Position numbers and translations under genes: made by a program. Positions 1 through 4,771 of a stretch of 5,164 nucleotides of DNA are shown here, piece by piece. The stretch comes from Streptosporangiaceae bacterium (GTDB taxonomy: Bacteria > Actinomycetota > Actinomycetes > Streptosporangiales > Streptosporangiaceae): NCBI GenBank assembly GCA_030039095.1, contig JASHQP010000087.1:1-5164 (forward strand), given 5' to 3'. Position 1 is the stretch's first letter; each line of letters opens with the position of its first letter. The notes under the pieces were generated by a model. That model was not told the DNA's origin. It was given only the letters and a program-made list of their open reading frames with translations, and made no database searches.

Positions 1-476
1 CGGGCCCGCAGCAGCGACCGGTAGGCGGGAACCCGGGCCGCACGCAGCACGGACAGCGGGTCGCCGCCCCCGGAGCTCCAGTCCTCCGCGCCGCCGCAGA
101 GCGCGAGCCCGGCCTCCGCGTGCCCGAGCGCTGCCTGGCTGTCGCCGGCCCGCGAGCTCTTCTCGCTCTCGGACGCGTTCATCAGCACCGCGGAGGCATC
201 GATCTCGTCTTCGCGCAGCGAGAGGCGGTATCCGGCCGGCGTGCTGACGATCACACCGGGGCCGAGGCGCGCCCGGGCACGTGACACGAGGACCTGAAGA
301 GCCTTGAACGGGTGCTCCGGCTGCTCGTCTGGCCACAGCGCGTCGATCAGCCGCGTGGAGCCGGATCCCGCGCGCGGGTCCTCGGCCAGGAGCGCGAGTA
401 GATCCTGCAGCCGGGATCCGGTGATCTCCTGGCTGCGATAGCTAACCCGCGACAGCAGGACCAGTTCTACGCTCAC
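1..476 (-). CDS. BTAD/winged-helix transcriptional regulator, N-terminal part (cut by window edge)
   Basis: Reading the minus strand from a GTG at 476 gives 158 whole codons that run off the window. Residues about 20-88 look like an OmpR/PhoB-type winged-helix DNA-binding domain as found in SARP/AfsR-like regulators: LIDALWPDEQP (43-53), a recognition-helix stretch KALQVLVSRARARLG (58-72) and the closing wing STPAGYRL (78-85). From about residue 92 (DASAVLMNAS, then GDSQAALGHAEAGLAL) the sequence matches the start of a bacterial transcriptional activator (BTAD) helical-repeat domain. The family binds direct repeats near promoters, and larger members add an ATPase and TPR repeats; the missing C-terminus decides which kind this is. 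The N-terminus is short compared with typical AfsR-like proteins. The GTG is chosen because the domain starts soon after it, there is no ATG/GTG/TTG further upstream in frame before 540, and a TANNNT box lies 7 nt before it. Targets are unknown; the divergent DUF72 gene is only one possibility. Confidence 0.85.
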   Translation of the reverse strand, partial: MSVELVLLSRVSYRSQEITGSRLQDLLALLAEDPRAGSGSTRLIDALWPDEQPEHPFKALQVLVSRARARLGPGVIVSTPAGYRLSLREDEIDASAVLMNASESEKSSRAGDSQAALGHAEAGLALCGGAEDWSSGGGDPLSVLRAARVPAYRSLLRA

Positions 477-483
477 CGCCGTC

Positions 484-489
484 AGATTA
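484..489 (-). promoter_or_regulatory. -10 box (TAATCT) of the BTAD regulator, leaderless type
   Basis: On the minus strand TAATCT is followed by 7 nt and then the GTG start at 476. This fits the actinobacterial TANNNT -10 consensus and puts the expected first transcribed base at or beside the start codon. No Shine-Dalgarno sequence is present at normal spacing. No recognisable -35 box lies 17 nt upstream (GCGGCG there). Confidence 0.5.
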
Positions 490-496
490 ACCGGTT
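489..496. promoter_or_regulatory. 8-bp palindrome AACCGGTT beside the regulator's -10 box
   Basis: AACCGGTT is a perfect palindrome that overlaps the upstream edge of the TAATCT -10 box, inside the 79-nt divergent gap. A protein bound here would block the BTAD regulator's promoter, so it is a candidate operator. A single 8-mer can occur by chance and no second copy was seen in the gap, so this is weak. Confidence 0.2.
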
Positions 497-543
497 TTCC
501 GCCAGCCGCCGCGGGCGCCGCGTGGAACGTCGGCGGGGGTTCT

Positions 544-549
544 TATCCT
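544..549 (+). promoter_or_regulatory. -10 box (TATCCT) of the DUF72 gene, leaderless type
   Basis: TATCCT fits TANNNT and is followed by exactly 6 nt and the ATG at 556, so transcription would begin at the start codon. A GGGGG run at about 535-539 is about 16 nt from the ATG, too far to act as a normal ribosome binding site. A weak -35-like TGGAAC lies at 523-528, with a 15-nt spacer. Confidence 0.5.
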
Positions 550-555
550 GCGGTT

Positions 556-1434
556 ATGGGTGAAACTCTGGTGGGCACGGCGTCGTGGACCGATCGCACG
601 CTGCTGGACTCTGGCTGGTACCCGCCGGAGGCGGACACGCCGGACAGGCGGCTGCGGTACTACGCGCGGCAGTTTCCGCTGGTCGAGGTCGACGCTACGT
701 ACTACGCGCTGCCCGCCGAGCAGACCGCCGCCGCGTGGGTGGCGCGCACCCCGAGAGAATTCACGTTCAACGTCAAGGCGTTCAGCCTGTTCACCCAGCA
801 TCCCACGCGGGTTGCCGCGCTCCCGAAAGACCTGCGCGAATCCGTCGCGGAGTCCGGCAGGGAGCGGGTGTACCTCAAAGACGTCGATCCCGGCATCGTC
901 GACGAGGCGTGGCAGCGGTTCTTCGCCGCGCTCGATCCGTTGCGGGACGCGGGCAAGCTTGGCGCGATCCTGCTGCAGTTCCCGCCCTGGTTCCCGATCT
1001 CCCGGGCCCGCAAGGACTACATCCTGTCCTGCGCGCAGCGCGCCGCGCCGCGCCAGGTGTGCATCGAGTTCCGCAACCCGACCTGGATGACCGAGGGCAA
1101 CCGGGCCGAGACCCTGGAGTTCCTCACGGCCAACAAGCTGCCGTACGTGTGCGTCGACATGCCCCAGGGCTACAAGGACTCCATCCCGCCGGTGCTGGCC
1201 GCCACCGCTGACCTGGCCGTGCTCCGGCTGCACGGCCACTCCGACAAGTGGACCAGCAAGGACATCCACGAGCGGTTCGGCTACGACTACAGCGACAAGG
1301 AACTGGCGCAGTGGGCGCCCAAGGTCGAGGGCCTCGCCGAGGACGCCCGGCTCACGCACGTGCTGTTCAACAACTGCTACCGGGACAACGCCCAGCGCAA
1401 CGCGCGGCACCTCGTCGACCTGCTCGAAGCCTGA
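556..1434 (+). CDS. DUF72 (YecE-like) family protein
   Basis: A complete 292-residue protein matching the DUF72 family in length and in its motifs, which are spread over an expected TIM-barrel-like fold: an N-terminal GTASWTD (7-13), VEVDATYYALP (43-53), FTFNVKAF (69-76), LGAILLQFPPWF (135-146), VCIEFRNPTW (168-177), VCVDMPQG (198-205), LRLHG (223-227) and a C-terminal HVLFNNCYRDNAQRNA (268-283). The biochemical role of DUF72 proteins is not established. Conserved acidic, His and Asn residues in a barrel suggest an enzyme, but no substrate can be read from the sequence. No signal peptide or membrane helix is seen, so it is probably cytoplasmic. It is transcribed divergently from the BTAD regulator and convergently with the TetR gene, so it is probably monocistronic. 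The ATG is supported by the family's N-terminal motif beginning a few residues later and by the TANNNT box 6 nt upstream. Confidence 0.93.
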   Translation: MGETLVGTASWTDRTLLDSGWYPPEADTPDRRLRYYARQFPLVEVDATYYALPAEQTAAAWVARTPREFTFNVKAFSLFTQHPTRVAALPKDLRESVAESGRERVYLKDVDPGIVDEAWQRFFAALDPLRDAGKLGAILLQFPPWFPISRARKDYILSCAQRAAPRQVCIEFRNPTWMTEGNRAETLEFLTANKLPYVCVDMPQGYKDSIPPVLAATADLAVLRLHGHSDKWTSKDIHERFGYDYSDKELAQWAPKVEGLAEDARLTHVLFNNCYRDNAQRNARHLVDLLEA

Positions 1435-1456
1435 CAAAACGCGGTAACCTCGCGCT

Positions 1457-1499
1457 CGGTGTCCCCGCGCGCCGGTGTCCCCGCGGCGGCATCCCCGCG
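1457..1499. repeat. Triplicated short direct repeat (GGTGTCCCCGCG type)
   Basis: CGGTGTCCCCGCG occurs exactly at 1457-1469 and 1473-1485, and a diverged third copy, GGCATCCCCGCG, lies at 1488-1499. The copies are spaced 16 and 14 bp apart. It sits just after the DUF72 gene. The spacing is not a multiple of three, so it is a DNA-level repeat rather than a protein repeat. It may be replication slippage or a binding array. Confidence 0.55.
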
Positions 1500-1604
1500 A
1501 CCAAGACGTTCGGCGCGCTAACCTGGCTGATCGGGCTGCTCGCGGTGATCTGCCTGTGGCGGCGGGCCTCGAGCGGCCACTTCGGCGACTCGCGCCGCCG
1601 CTGA
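1491..1604 (+). other. Coding-like frame for a small one-helix membrane peptide, no usual start codon
   Basis: The plus frame ending in TGA at 1602-1604 encodes a hydrophobic helix, FGALTWLIGLLAVICLW, preceded by K and followed by RR, then a polar Ser/Arg-rich tail ending DSRRR. Of the 37 sense codons from 1491, 36 end in G or C (the exception is CTA), while first and second positions are far less GC-rich; this is how real genes look in such a genome. However, between the DUF72 stop and the helix this frame has no ATG, GTG or TTG; the only GTG (1545) lies inside the helix. Starts inside the DUF72 gene (GTG 1311, ATG 1248) would need a long out-of-frame overlap. It may be a small membrane protein with a rare start, a frameshifted gene (a GTG at 1475 is in another frame), or the tail of a decayed gene. 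I do not recognise a family. Confidence 0.3.
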
Positions 1605-1623
1605 CCGGCCGTGACATGCCGGA

Positions 1624-1648
1624 CCCCCATCACCGCCGTGGTGCGGGG
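1624..1648. terminator. Possible terminator hairpin at the TetR 3' end
   Basis: CACC (1631-1634) pairs with GGTG (1640-1643) around a 5-nt loop, and CCCC (1625-1628) pairs with GGGG (1645-1648) across a small internal bulge. It overlaps the TetR stop codon in a convergent gap where a terminator is expected. There is no U-tract and the stem is interrupted, so this is a weak call. Confidence 0.3.
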
Positions 1649-2217
1649 ACCAGCCGGCCCGTGACCACGTCCTCGAGTTCCGTCATCGACTCGCGGAGGA
1701 TCGCGCGAAGGCCCGGCTGACCCGCCTCGCCGATCCAGCGTGCGAACGCGACCTTGAAGACGGCGACCCCGGTCTCGGCGGCGAGGCTGGCGGCCGGCTC
1801 GGGGATGCCGCGGTCGCGCAGGGCGCCGGCCACCGCGGCCGCGAGCGCCGCAAGCTTGATCAGCTCGCGCTCCCGTAGTTCCGCATTGGCTGAAACGATG
1901 CCGTCGCGCAGCCTGACCCGTTCCGGGTTTGCCTCCAGCATCCCTCCCGCGGCCTGGAAGGCAGCCCCGACGGCGTCCATCGCGGTTGCCGAGGCCGGGG
2001 CGGCCGCGACGGCCTCCACCAGAAGGTGCTGCATCATCTCCGTGCCGTAGAACAGCACCTCGCGCTTGTCGGTGTAGTGCCGGAAGAACGTGCGCTCGGT
2101 AAGCCCGGCCCGCGCGGCGATCTGCGCCACGGTGGTCTGCTCGAACCCCTGCTCGGCGTAGAGCTCCATGGCCGCCTTTGCCAGCCGGCCGCGGGCGTCC
2201 GGCTCCCATCGACCCAT
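1630..2217 (-). CDS. TetR/AcrR-family transcriptional repressor
   Basis: A 195-residue protein of normal TetR length. The N-terminal three-helix DNA-binding domain spans about residues 8-52: RLAKAAMELYAEQGFEQTTV, then AQIAARAGLTERTFFRHYTDKREVL, the classic TetR helix-turn-helix with FFRHYTDK ending the recognition helix region. The rest (about 55-195) is an Ala-rich helical ligand-binding and dimerisation domain with no recognisable ligand signature. Family members bind palindromic operators as dimers and release DNA on binding a small molecule. The gene is divergent from the SDR gene, with 84 nt between the start codons, and that gap holds two copies of an operator-like 17-mer, so it probably represses both itself and the SDR gene. 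The ATG at 2217 is chosen because a TANNNT box (TACGAT) lies exactly 6 nt upstream and no other start codon lies close by in frame. The frame stays open upstream to 3453, but that is antisense to the SDR gene and is not coding. Confidence 0.93.
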   Translation of the reverse strand: MGRWEPDARGRLAKAAMELYAEQGFEQTTVAQIAARAGLTERTFFRHYTDKREVLFYGTEMMQHLLVEAVAAAPASATAMDAVGAAFQAAGGMLEANPERVRLRDGIVSANAELRERELIKLAALAAAVAGALRDRGIPEPAASLAAETGVAVFKVAFARWIGEAGQPGLRAILRESMTELEDVVTGRLVPAPRR

Positions 2218-2223
2218 GGCACG

Positions 2224-2229
2224 ATCGTA
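2224..2229 (-). promoter_or_regulatory. -10 box (TACGAT) of the TetR gene, leaderless type
   Basis: On the minus strand TACGAT is followed by 6 nt and the ATG at 2217, so the transcript would begin at the start codon. No ribosome binding site is seen before this gene. Operator copy 1 (2232-2248) lies directly upstream, inside the -10/-35 spacer, where a bound repressor would block this promoter. Confidence 0.5.
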
Positions 2230-2231
2230 CG

Positions 2232-2280
2232 TGATGACAGCGACTGACTTCACTCTGCTAGGCTGATGACAGTCGCTGAC
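2232..2280. promoter_or_regulatory. Two copies of an operator-like 17-mer, TGATGACAGNNNCTGAC
   Basis: Copy 1 (2232-2248) has CGA in the centre and copy 2 (2264-2280) has TCG; the other 14 positions are identical. Each copy has a CAG-NNN-CTG dyad core, and the two 9-bp cores, CAGCGACTG and CAGTCGCTG, are reverse complements of each other. The copies are 32 bp apart, about three helical turns, so two dimers would sit on the same DNA face. Copy 1 lies upstream of the TetR -10 box and near the -35 position of the SDR promoter; copy 2 covers the predicted SDR transcription start. This arrangement fits binding by the adjacent TetR protein with autoregulation. The repeats are visible; who binds them is inferred. 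Confidence 0.65.
2259..2264 (+). promoter_or_regulatory. -10 box (TAGGCT) of the SDR gene
   Basis: TAGGCT fits TANNNT and lies between the two operator copies. A -35-like ATGACA (2234-2239, one mismatch to TTGACA) is part of operator copy 1, with a rather long 19-nt spacer. Transcription would start near 2271, giving a leader of about 30 nt that carries the GGAGGA site. Confidence 0.4.
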
Positions 2281-2290
2281 ATCGATTCTC

Positions 2291-2296
2291 GGAGGA
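2291..2296 (+). promoter_or_regulatory. Ribosome binding site GGAGGA that fixes the SDR start
   Basis: A near-consensus Shine-Dalgarno site ends 5 nt before the ATG at 2302. It decides against the in-frame ATG at 2266, which has no such site, lies inside operator copy 2, and would add 12 residues before the family's normal N-terminus. Confidence 0.85.
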
Positions 2297-2301
2297 TTCT
2301 C

Positions 2302-3183
2302 ATGCGGGTATTCGTCACCGGCGCGTCGGGCTGGATCGGCTCGGCCGTCACCGGAGAACTCATCGGCGCGGGCCACCAGGTCCTCGGGCTCGCGAGGTCG
2401 GACTCCTCCGCGGCCGCCGTCGAGGCCGCAGGAGCGGGGGTGCTCCGCGGTGACCTGGACGACCTGGACACCCTGCGCGCCGGGGCCGTCGGCTCCGACG
2501 GCGTCATCCATCTCGCGTTCAAGCACGACTTCACCGACTTCGCGGCGTCGGTGGGCGCCGACCGGCAGGCCATCGAGGCGATGGGTGCCGCGCTCGTGGG
2601 CTCGGGCAAGCCGCTCGTCATCGCCTCGGGGACGCCCGCACTCGACGGGCGCGTCGCGACCGAGAACGACGAGCCTGCCCCCGGCTCGTTCGCGACCGGC
2701 CGGGCCGAGAACGCCCAGGCTGCCGTCGAGATGGCGGCACACGGCGTCCGCTCGTCCATCATCGGTCTGCCGCGCACGGTGCACGGCGACGGCGATCGCC
2801 ACGGCTTCATCGCCCGCATGGTCGCCATCGCCCGCGACACCGGCGTCTCCGGCTACGTCGGCGACGGGTCGAACCGCTGGCCCGCGGTGCACGTGCTGGA
2901 CGCCGCGCACCTGTTCCGCCTGGCGGTGGAGCAGGCACCCGCGGGATCGCGGCTGCACGCGGTCGGCGACGAGGGCGTGCCGATCCTCGACATCGCCGCG
3001 GTGATCAGCCGGCACCTGAACGTGCCGACCGGCTCCGTCCCGGCCGAGCACTTCGGCTGGCTCGGGCAGATCCTCGCAATCGACCAGCCGGCATCCGCCG
3101 GCCTGACCCGCGAGCTCCTCCCGTGGCAGCCCACCCAGCCCGGCCTCCTCGAAGACCTTGACAAGGGTCACTACTTCAGCTGA
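2302..3183 (+). CDS. Atypical NAD(P)-binding SDR / epimerase-dehydratase-like protein
   Basis: A 293-residue protein with an extended-SDR Rossmann fold. The dinucleotide motif TGASGWIG is at 6-13, just after the first strand MRVFV. LARSD (30-34), with Arg after the second strand, suggests NADP(H). DLDDLDTL (51-58) and DGVIHLAF (66-73) are typical of this group, and IASGTP (107-112) holds the catalytic-type Ser109. The usual YxxxK is not visible: the matching region reads SFATGRAENAQAA (129-141). Downstream features (GLPRTVHGDGDRHGF, then YVGDGSNRWPAVHVLDAAHLFRLA) match a common actinobacterial subgroup annotated only as SDR oxidoreductase or NAD-dependent epimerase/dehydratase. The C-terminus (LTRELLPWQPTQPGLLEDLD) resembles the substrate-side end of extended SDRs. 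It is probably a soluble oxidoreductase or isomerase of unknown substrate. The divergent TetR gene and paired operators indicate induction by a small molecule, possibly a substrate or related compound. Confidence 0.9.
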   Translation: MRVFVTGASGWIGSAVTGELIGAGHQVLGLARSDSSAAAVEAAGAGVLRGDLDDLDTLRAGAVGSDGVIHLAFKHDFTDFAASVGADRQAIEAMGAALVGSGKPLVIASGTPALDGRVATENDEPAPGSFATGRAENAQAAVEMAAHGVRSSIIGLPRTVHGDGDRHGFIARMVAIARDTGVSGYVGDGSNRWPAVHVLDAAHLFRLAVEQAPAGSRLHAVGDEGVPILDIAAVISRHLNVPTGSVPAEHFGWLGQILAIDQPASAGLTRELLPWQPTQPGLLEDLDKGHYFS

Positions 3184-3201
3184 CGAGCGGAGCTGAACGG
3201 A

Positions 3202-3229
3202 GTCGTGGGCGGAGCCGGAACACCACGAC
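3202..3229 (+). terminator. Hairpin just after the SDR stop codon, possible terminator
   Basis: GTCGTGG (3202-3208) pairs perfectly with CCACGAC (3223-3229) around a 14-nt loop, 18 nt after the SDR stop. No U-run follows, so its role as a terminator is uncertain; it could also be a 3' stabilising stem. Confidence 0.3.
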
Positions 3230-3345
3230 GGCTGAAACGGCGAGCCCGAAATCGCGCTAAACCAGGGCCGAATTTCGTCGCAGGCCCGAAAAGCCGCCGC
3301 GCAGCCCTCAATAATCTGGCATATCCGGCATTCAGGGCGCGTCAC

Positions 3346-3413
3346 CGTCCTGGCGACTGGTGTCGCCGGCTCGTTGACCCTAATAGGACGACAGCGACGG
3401 GCCGGCGACACTA
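3346..3413. repeat. Cluster of overlapping inverted repeats in the SDR/DinB gap
   Basis: GTGTCGCCGGC (3360-3370) pairs perfectly with GCCGGCGACAC (3401-3411), extendable by a wobble and an A-T pair. Overlapping it, GGCGAC (3352-3357) pairs with GTCGCC (3362-3367) around a 4-nt loop, and CGTCCT (3346-3351) pairs with AGGACG (3385-3390). The small hairpin and the long stem share bases 3360-3367, so they cannot form together. The upstream part of the 283-nt gap (3230-3345) holds a CGAAAT/ATTTCG pair (3247-3252, 3272-3277) and a TAATCT box at 3312-3317, with no gene that I can support. The cluster could be part of a structured RNA, a protein-binding site or remnant repeats. Confidence 0.5.
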
Positions 3414-3419
3414 AGGCAG

Positions 3420-3464
3420 CGCCGGACGGCGTGACCTCGCTGCGCCAGGTCACGCCGTCCGGCG
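3420..3464. terminator. Strong 18-bp hairpin terminating the DinB gene, possibly bidirectional
   Basis: The arms 3420-3437 and 3447-3464 pair perfectly over 18 bp (core CGGACGGCGTGACCT) around a 9-nt loop. It begins 2 nt after the DinB stop codon (3467-3469) on the minus strand and sits in a convergent gap, so it would stop transcription from both sides. There is no U-tract in either direction; long GC-rich stems without U-runs are common in high-GC actinobacteria. The perfect stem is directly visible; termination is inferred. Confidence 0.7.
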
Positions 3465-3466
3465 TC

Positions 3467-3976
3467 TCAATGACGCGACAGGTCCGCGGCGAAGATCTGC
3501 TCGCGGAGGATGTCGGCGTGCCCGGCGTGGCGGGCGAGCTCCTCGACCATGTGCACGTACACCCAGCGCAGGGTCAGCGGGCCGCGCCGGTTGTGCAGCA
3601 CCAGGTCGTCGAGGCCGTAACCGGCGGCGGCCGCGCGGGACTCCTCGCGCGCTGCGGCGAAGTCCGCCGAGACGGACGCGATGCTGTCGTCCGCGGCGAG
3701 CCGGAAGCTGTCGTCGGTGGTCTCGGGCAGGCCCAGCTCGGCGCGGGTCCGGCCGAGCAGCGAGACACCGAACCAGATGCGCTCGACCGCGGCGGCGTGC
3801 TTGACCAGGCCGAGCAGGGTGGTCAGCGACGGCACCAGGCTCCGGCGCGCCTGTTCCTCGGTCAGGCCGTCGAGCGCCGCAGCCATTTCCGACCGGTTGT
3901 CCTCGAGGAACGCCTCGAGCTGCTCGCGCTCGGAGCCGATCAGGGTGCTCTCGCTGATGAGGGGCTGGTCGGTCAC
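3467..3976 (-). CDS. DinB superfamily protein (DUF664 type)
   Basis: A 169-residue protein of normal DUF664 length. Early on, TLLGLVKHAAAVERIWF (53-69) carries the first conserved His60. Near the C-terminus, TLRWVYVHMVEELARHAGH (135-153) followed by ADILREQI is the signature helix with His142, His150 and His153. Some of these His residues form the metal site of the DinB four-helix bundle. Related actinobacterial DinB proteins are mycothiol-dependent transferases, so a thiol transferase or detoxification role is plausible but not shown here. It is cytoplasmic with no membrane segment. The GTG at 3976 is chosen because TAAGGT lies exactly 6 nt upstream and MTDQP leads straight into the first helix. 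It lies 39 nt after the proline-rich gene on the same strand, but has its own promoter and a strong hairpin at its 3' end. Confidence 0.92.
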   Translation of the reverse strand: MTDQPLISESTLIGSEREQLEAFLEDNRSEMAAALDGLTEEQARRSLVPSLTTLLGLVKHAAAVERIWFGVSLLGRTRAELGLPETTDDSFRLAADDSIASVSADFAAAREESRAAAAGYGLDDLVLHNRRGPLTLRWVYVHMVEELARHAGHADILREQIFAADLSRH

Positions 3977-3982
3977 GGGAGA

Positions 3983-3988
3983 ACCTTA
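3983..3988 (-). promoter_or_regulatory. -10 box (TAAGGT) of the DinB gene, leaderless type
   Basis: On the minus strand TAAGGT is followed by 6 nt (TCTCCC) and the GTG at 3976. There is no ribosome binding site between them, so the predicted transcript begins at the start codon. Its position in the 39-nt gap means DinB need not depend on read-through from the upstream gene. Confidence 0.5.
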
Positions 3989-4015
3989 GCCGCACGCCGT
4001 GTGATCAGGCGCGGG

Positions 4016-4771
4016 TCACGTGGAATGCTCCACGCTGTTGCGCACCTTGATCATCAGGCTGTCCGCGGTCGCGGTCGACACCGGCCCGCCGAGGACCGAG
4101 GACGACCGGATGAGGAGGTCGCCCACTGTCGAGTTCGTTGACCACTGGCAGAACGTCAGGGACGACGACTTCGCGCACTCGGCGGCGCCGCCGTGCGGCC
4201 CGGCGCTGACGGACACGACCTTTGCATCGGGGTAGCTCTCGAGCACGATCTGCTGATTGAAGCTGCCGTTGAACCCGACGAACCAGACGAGCGGCCCCGA
4301 CCCCTTCAGGTAGGCCGCGCTGACCGAGGACTTCAGCGTGCCGTACCCGTGCACCTTGGCGATCGCGGACCGGGCGCCGCTGACCGCAGAACTCAGCCCG
4401 AGGGTGTCGAGCGGACTCGTGTCGCGCGGCATCCCGGCGGCCGTGGCCGGCGCGGTGAGCTTCCACGGATGGTTGTCGCGGGTGTACGTGATGACAGAAG
4501 CCACGATGATCACGGCGACGACGATCGCGCCGCTGATCCCGATGCGCCGCAGACGCCGGCGCCGCGGGGACGGAGGCTGGAAACCGCCCATGCCCGGCGT
4601 GCCGTACCACTGTGGCGCCGGATAGCCCGGGCCGGGCGGCTGCCCGGAGCCCTGGCCGGGCGGTGGCGGAGGAATGTAGCTGGGCTGCGGTGGCTGCGGG
4701 CCGGGAGGAACCGGGTTCTGGTCCCCCGTCCAGCCACCGGAACCGTCCGGCGGCGGATTCCAGCTGCTCAT
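4016..4771 (-). CDS. Proline-rich single-pass membrane protein of unknown function
   Basis: A 251-residue protein. Residues 1-69 are a low-complexity Pro/Gly/Gln-rich segment (PPGPQPPQP, PPPPPGQGSGQPPGPGYP). A basic cluster, RRRRLRR (70-76), is followed by one strong membrane helix at about 77-96 (GAIVVAVIIVASVITY). The positive-inside rule puts the proline-rich tail in the cytoplasm and residues 97-251 outside. The outer domain contains HGYGTLKSS, a WFVGFNGSFNQQ strand region and GPHGGAAECAKSSSLTFCQW with Cys199 and Cys208, likely a disulfide, then STVGDLL. I have a general impression that a GG-C-CxW-T-G pattern of this kind recurs in uncharacterised actinobacterial membrane proteins, but I cannot name a family. 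Pro-rich cytoplasmic tails often mediate protein interactions. The ATG at 4771 is supported by AGGGGG 8 nt upstream. It may be a sensor, an anchor or a cell-envelope protein; no partner gene is adjacent. Confidence 0.85.
   Translation of the reverse strand: MSSWNPPPDGSGGWTGDQNPVPPGPQPPQPSYIPPPPPGQGSGQPPGPGYPAPQWYGTPGMGGFQPPSPRRRRLRRIGISGAIVVAVIIVASVITYTRDNHPWKLTAPATAAGMPRDTSPLDTLGLSSAVSGARSAIAKVHGYGTLKSSVSAAYLKGSGPLVWFVGFNGSFNQQIVLESYPDAKVVSVSAGPHGGAAECAKSSSLTFCQWSTNSTVGDLLIRSSSVLGGPVSTATADSLMIKVRNSVEHST
4019..4034. repeat. Perfect hairpin over the last codons of the proline-rich gene
   Basis: CGTGGA (4019-4024) and TCCACG (4029-4034) form a 6-bp stem with a 4-nt loop that covers the last codons, ending just before the stop codon is completed. 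It could act as a weak terminator or an RNA end, but there is no U-tract and the stem is short. Confidence 0.3.

Noticed and set aside
487..1617. Long minus-strand open frame (376 codons) opposite the DUF72 gene
   Set aside because: It is antisense to a clear DUF72 gene, Arg/Gly/Val-rich with no recognisable domain, and arises from the high GC content that removes stop codons.
2266..2301. Earlier in-frame ATG for the SDR gene
   Set aside because: It lies within operator copy 2, lacks a ribosome binding site and precedes the predicted transcript start, while GGAGGA fits the ATG at 2302.
3205..3414. Plus-strand open frame of 69 codons in the SDR/DinB gap
   Set aside because: It is Arg-rich with no domain and no ribosome binding site, and it overlaps the inverted repeats; codon usage is not gene-like.
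2218..3453. Upstream extension of the TetR frame to a 607-residue protein
   Set aside because: The added part is antisense to the SDR gene and crosses the operator and promoter region; the TetR domain begins normally at 2217.
3374..4141. Plus-strand open frame of 255 codons across the DinB gene
   Set aside because: It is a shadow of DinB, beginning within the strong inverted-repeat region and showing no domain.
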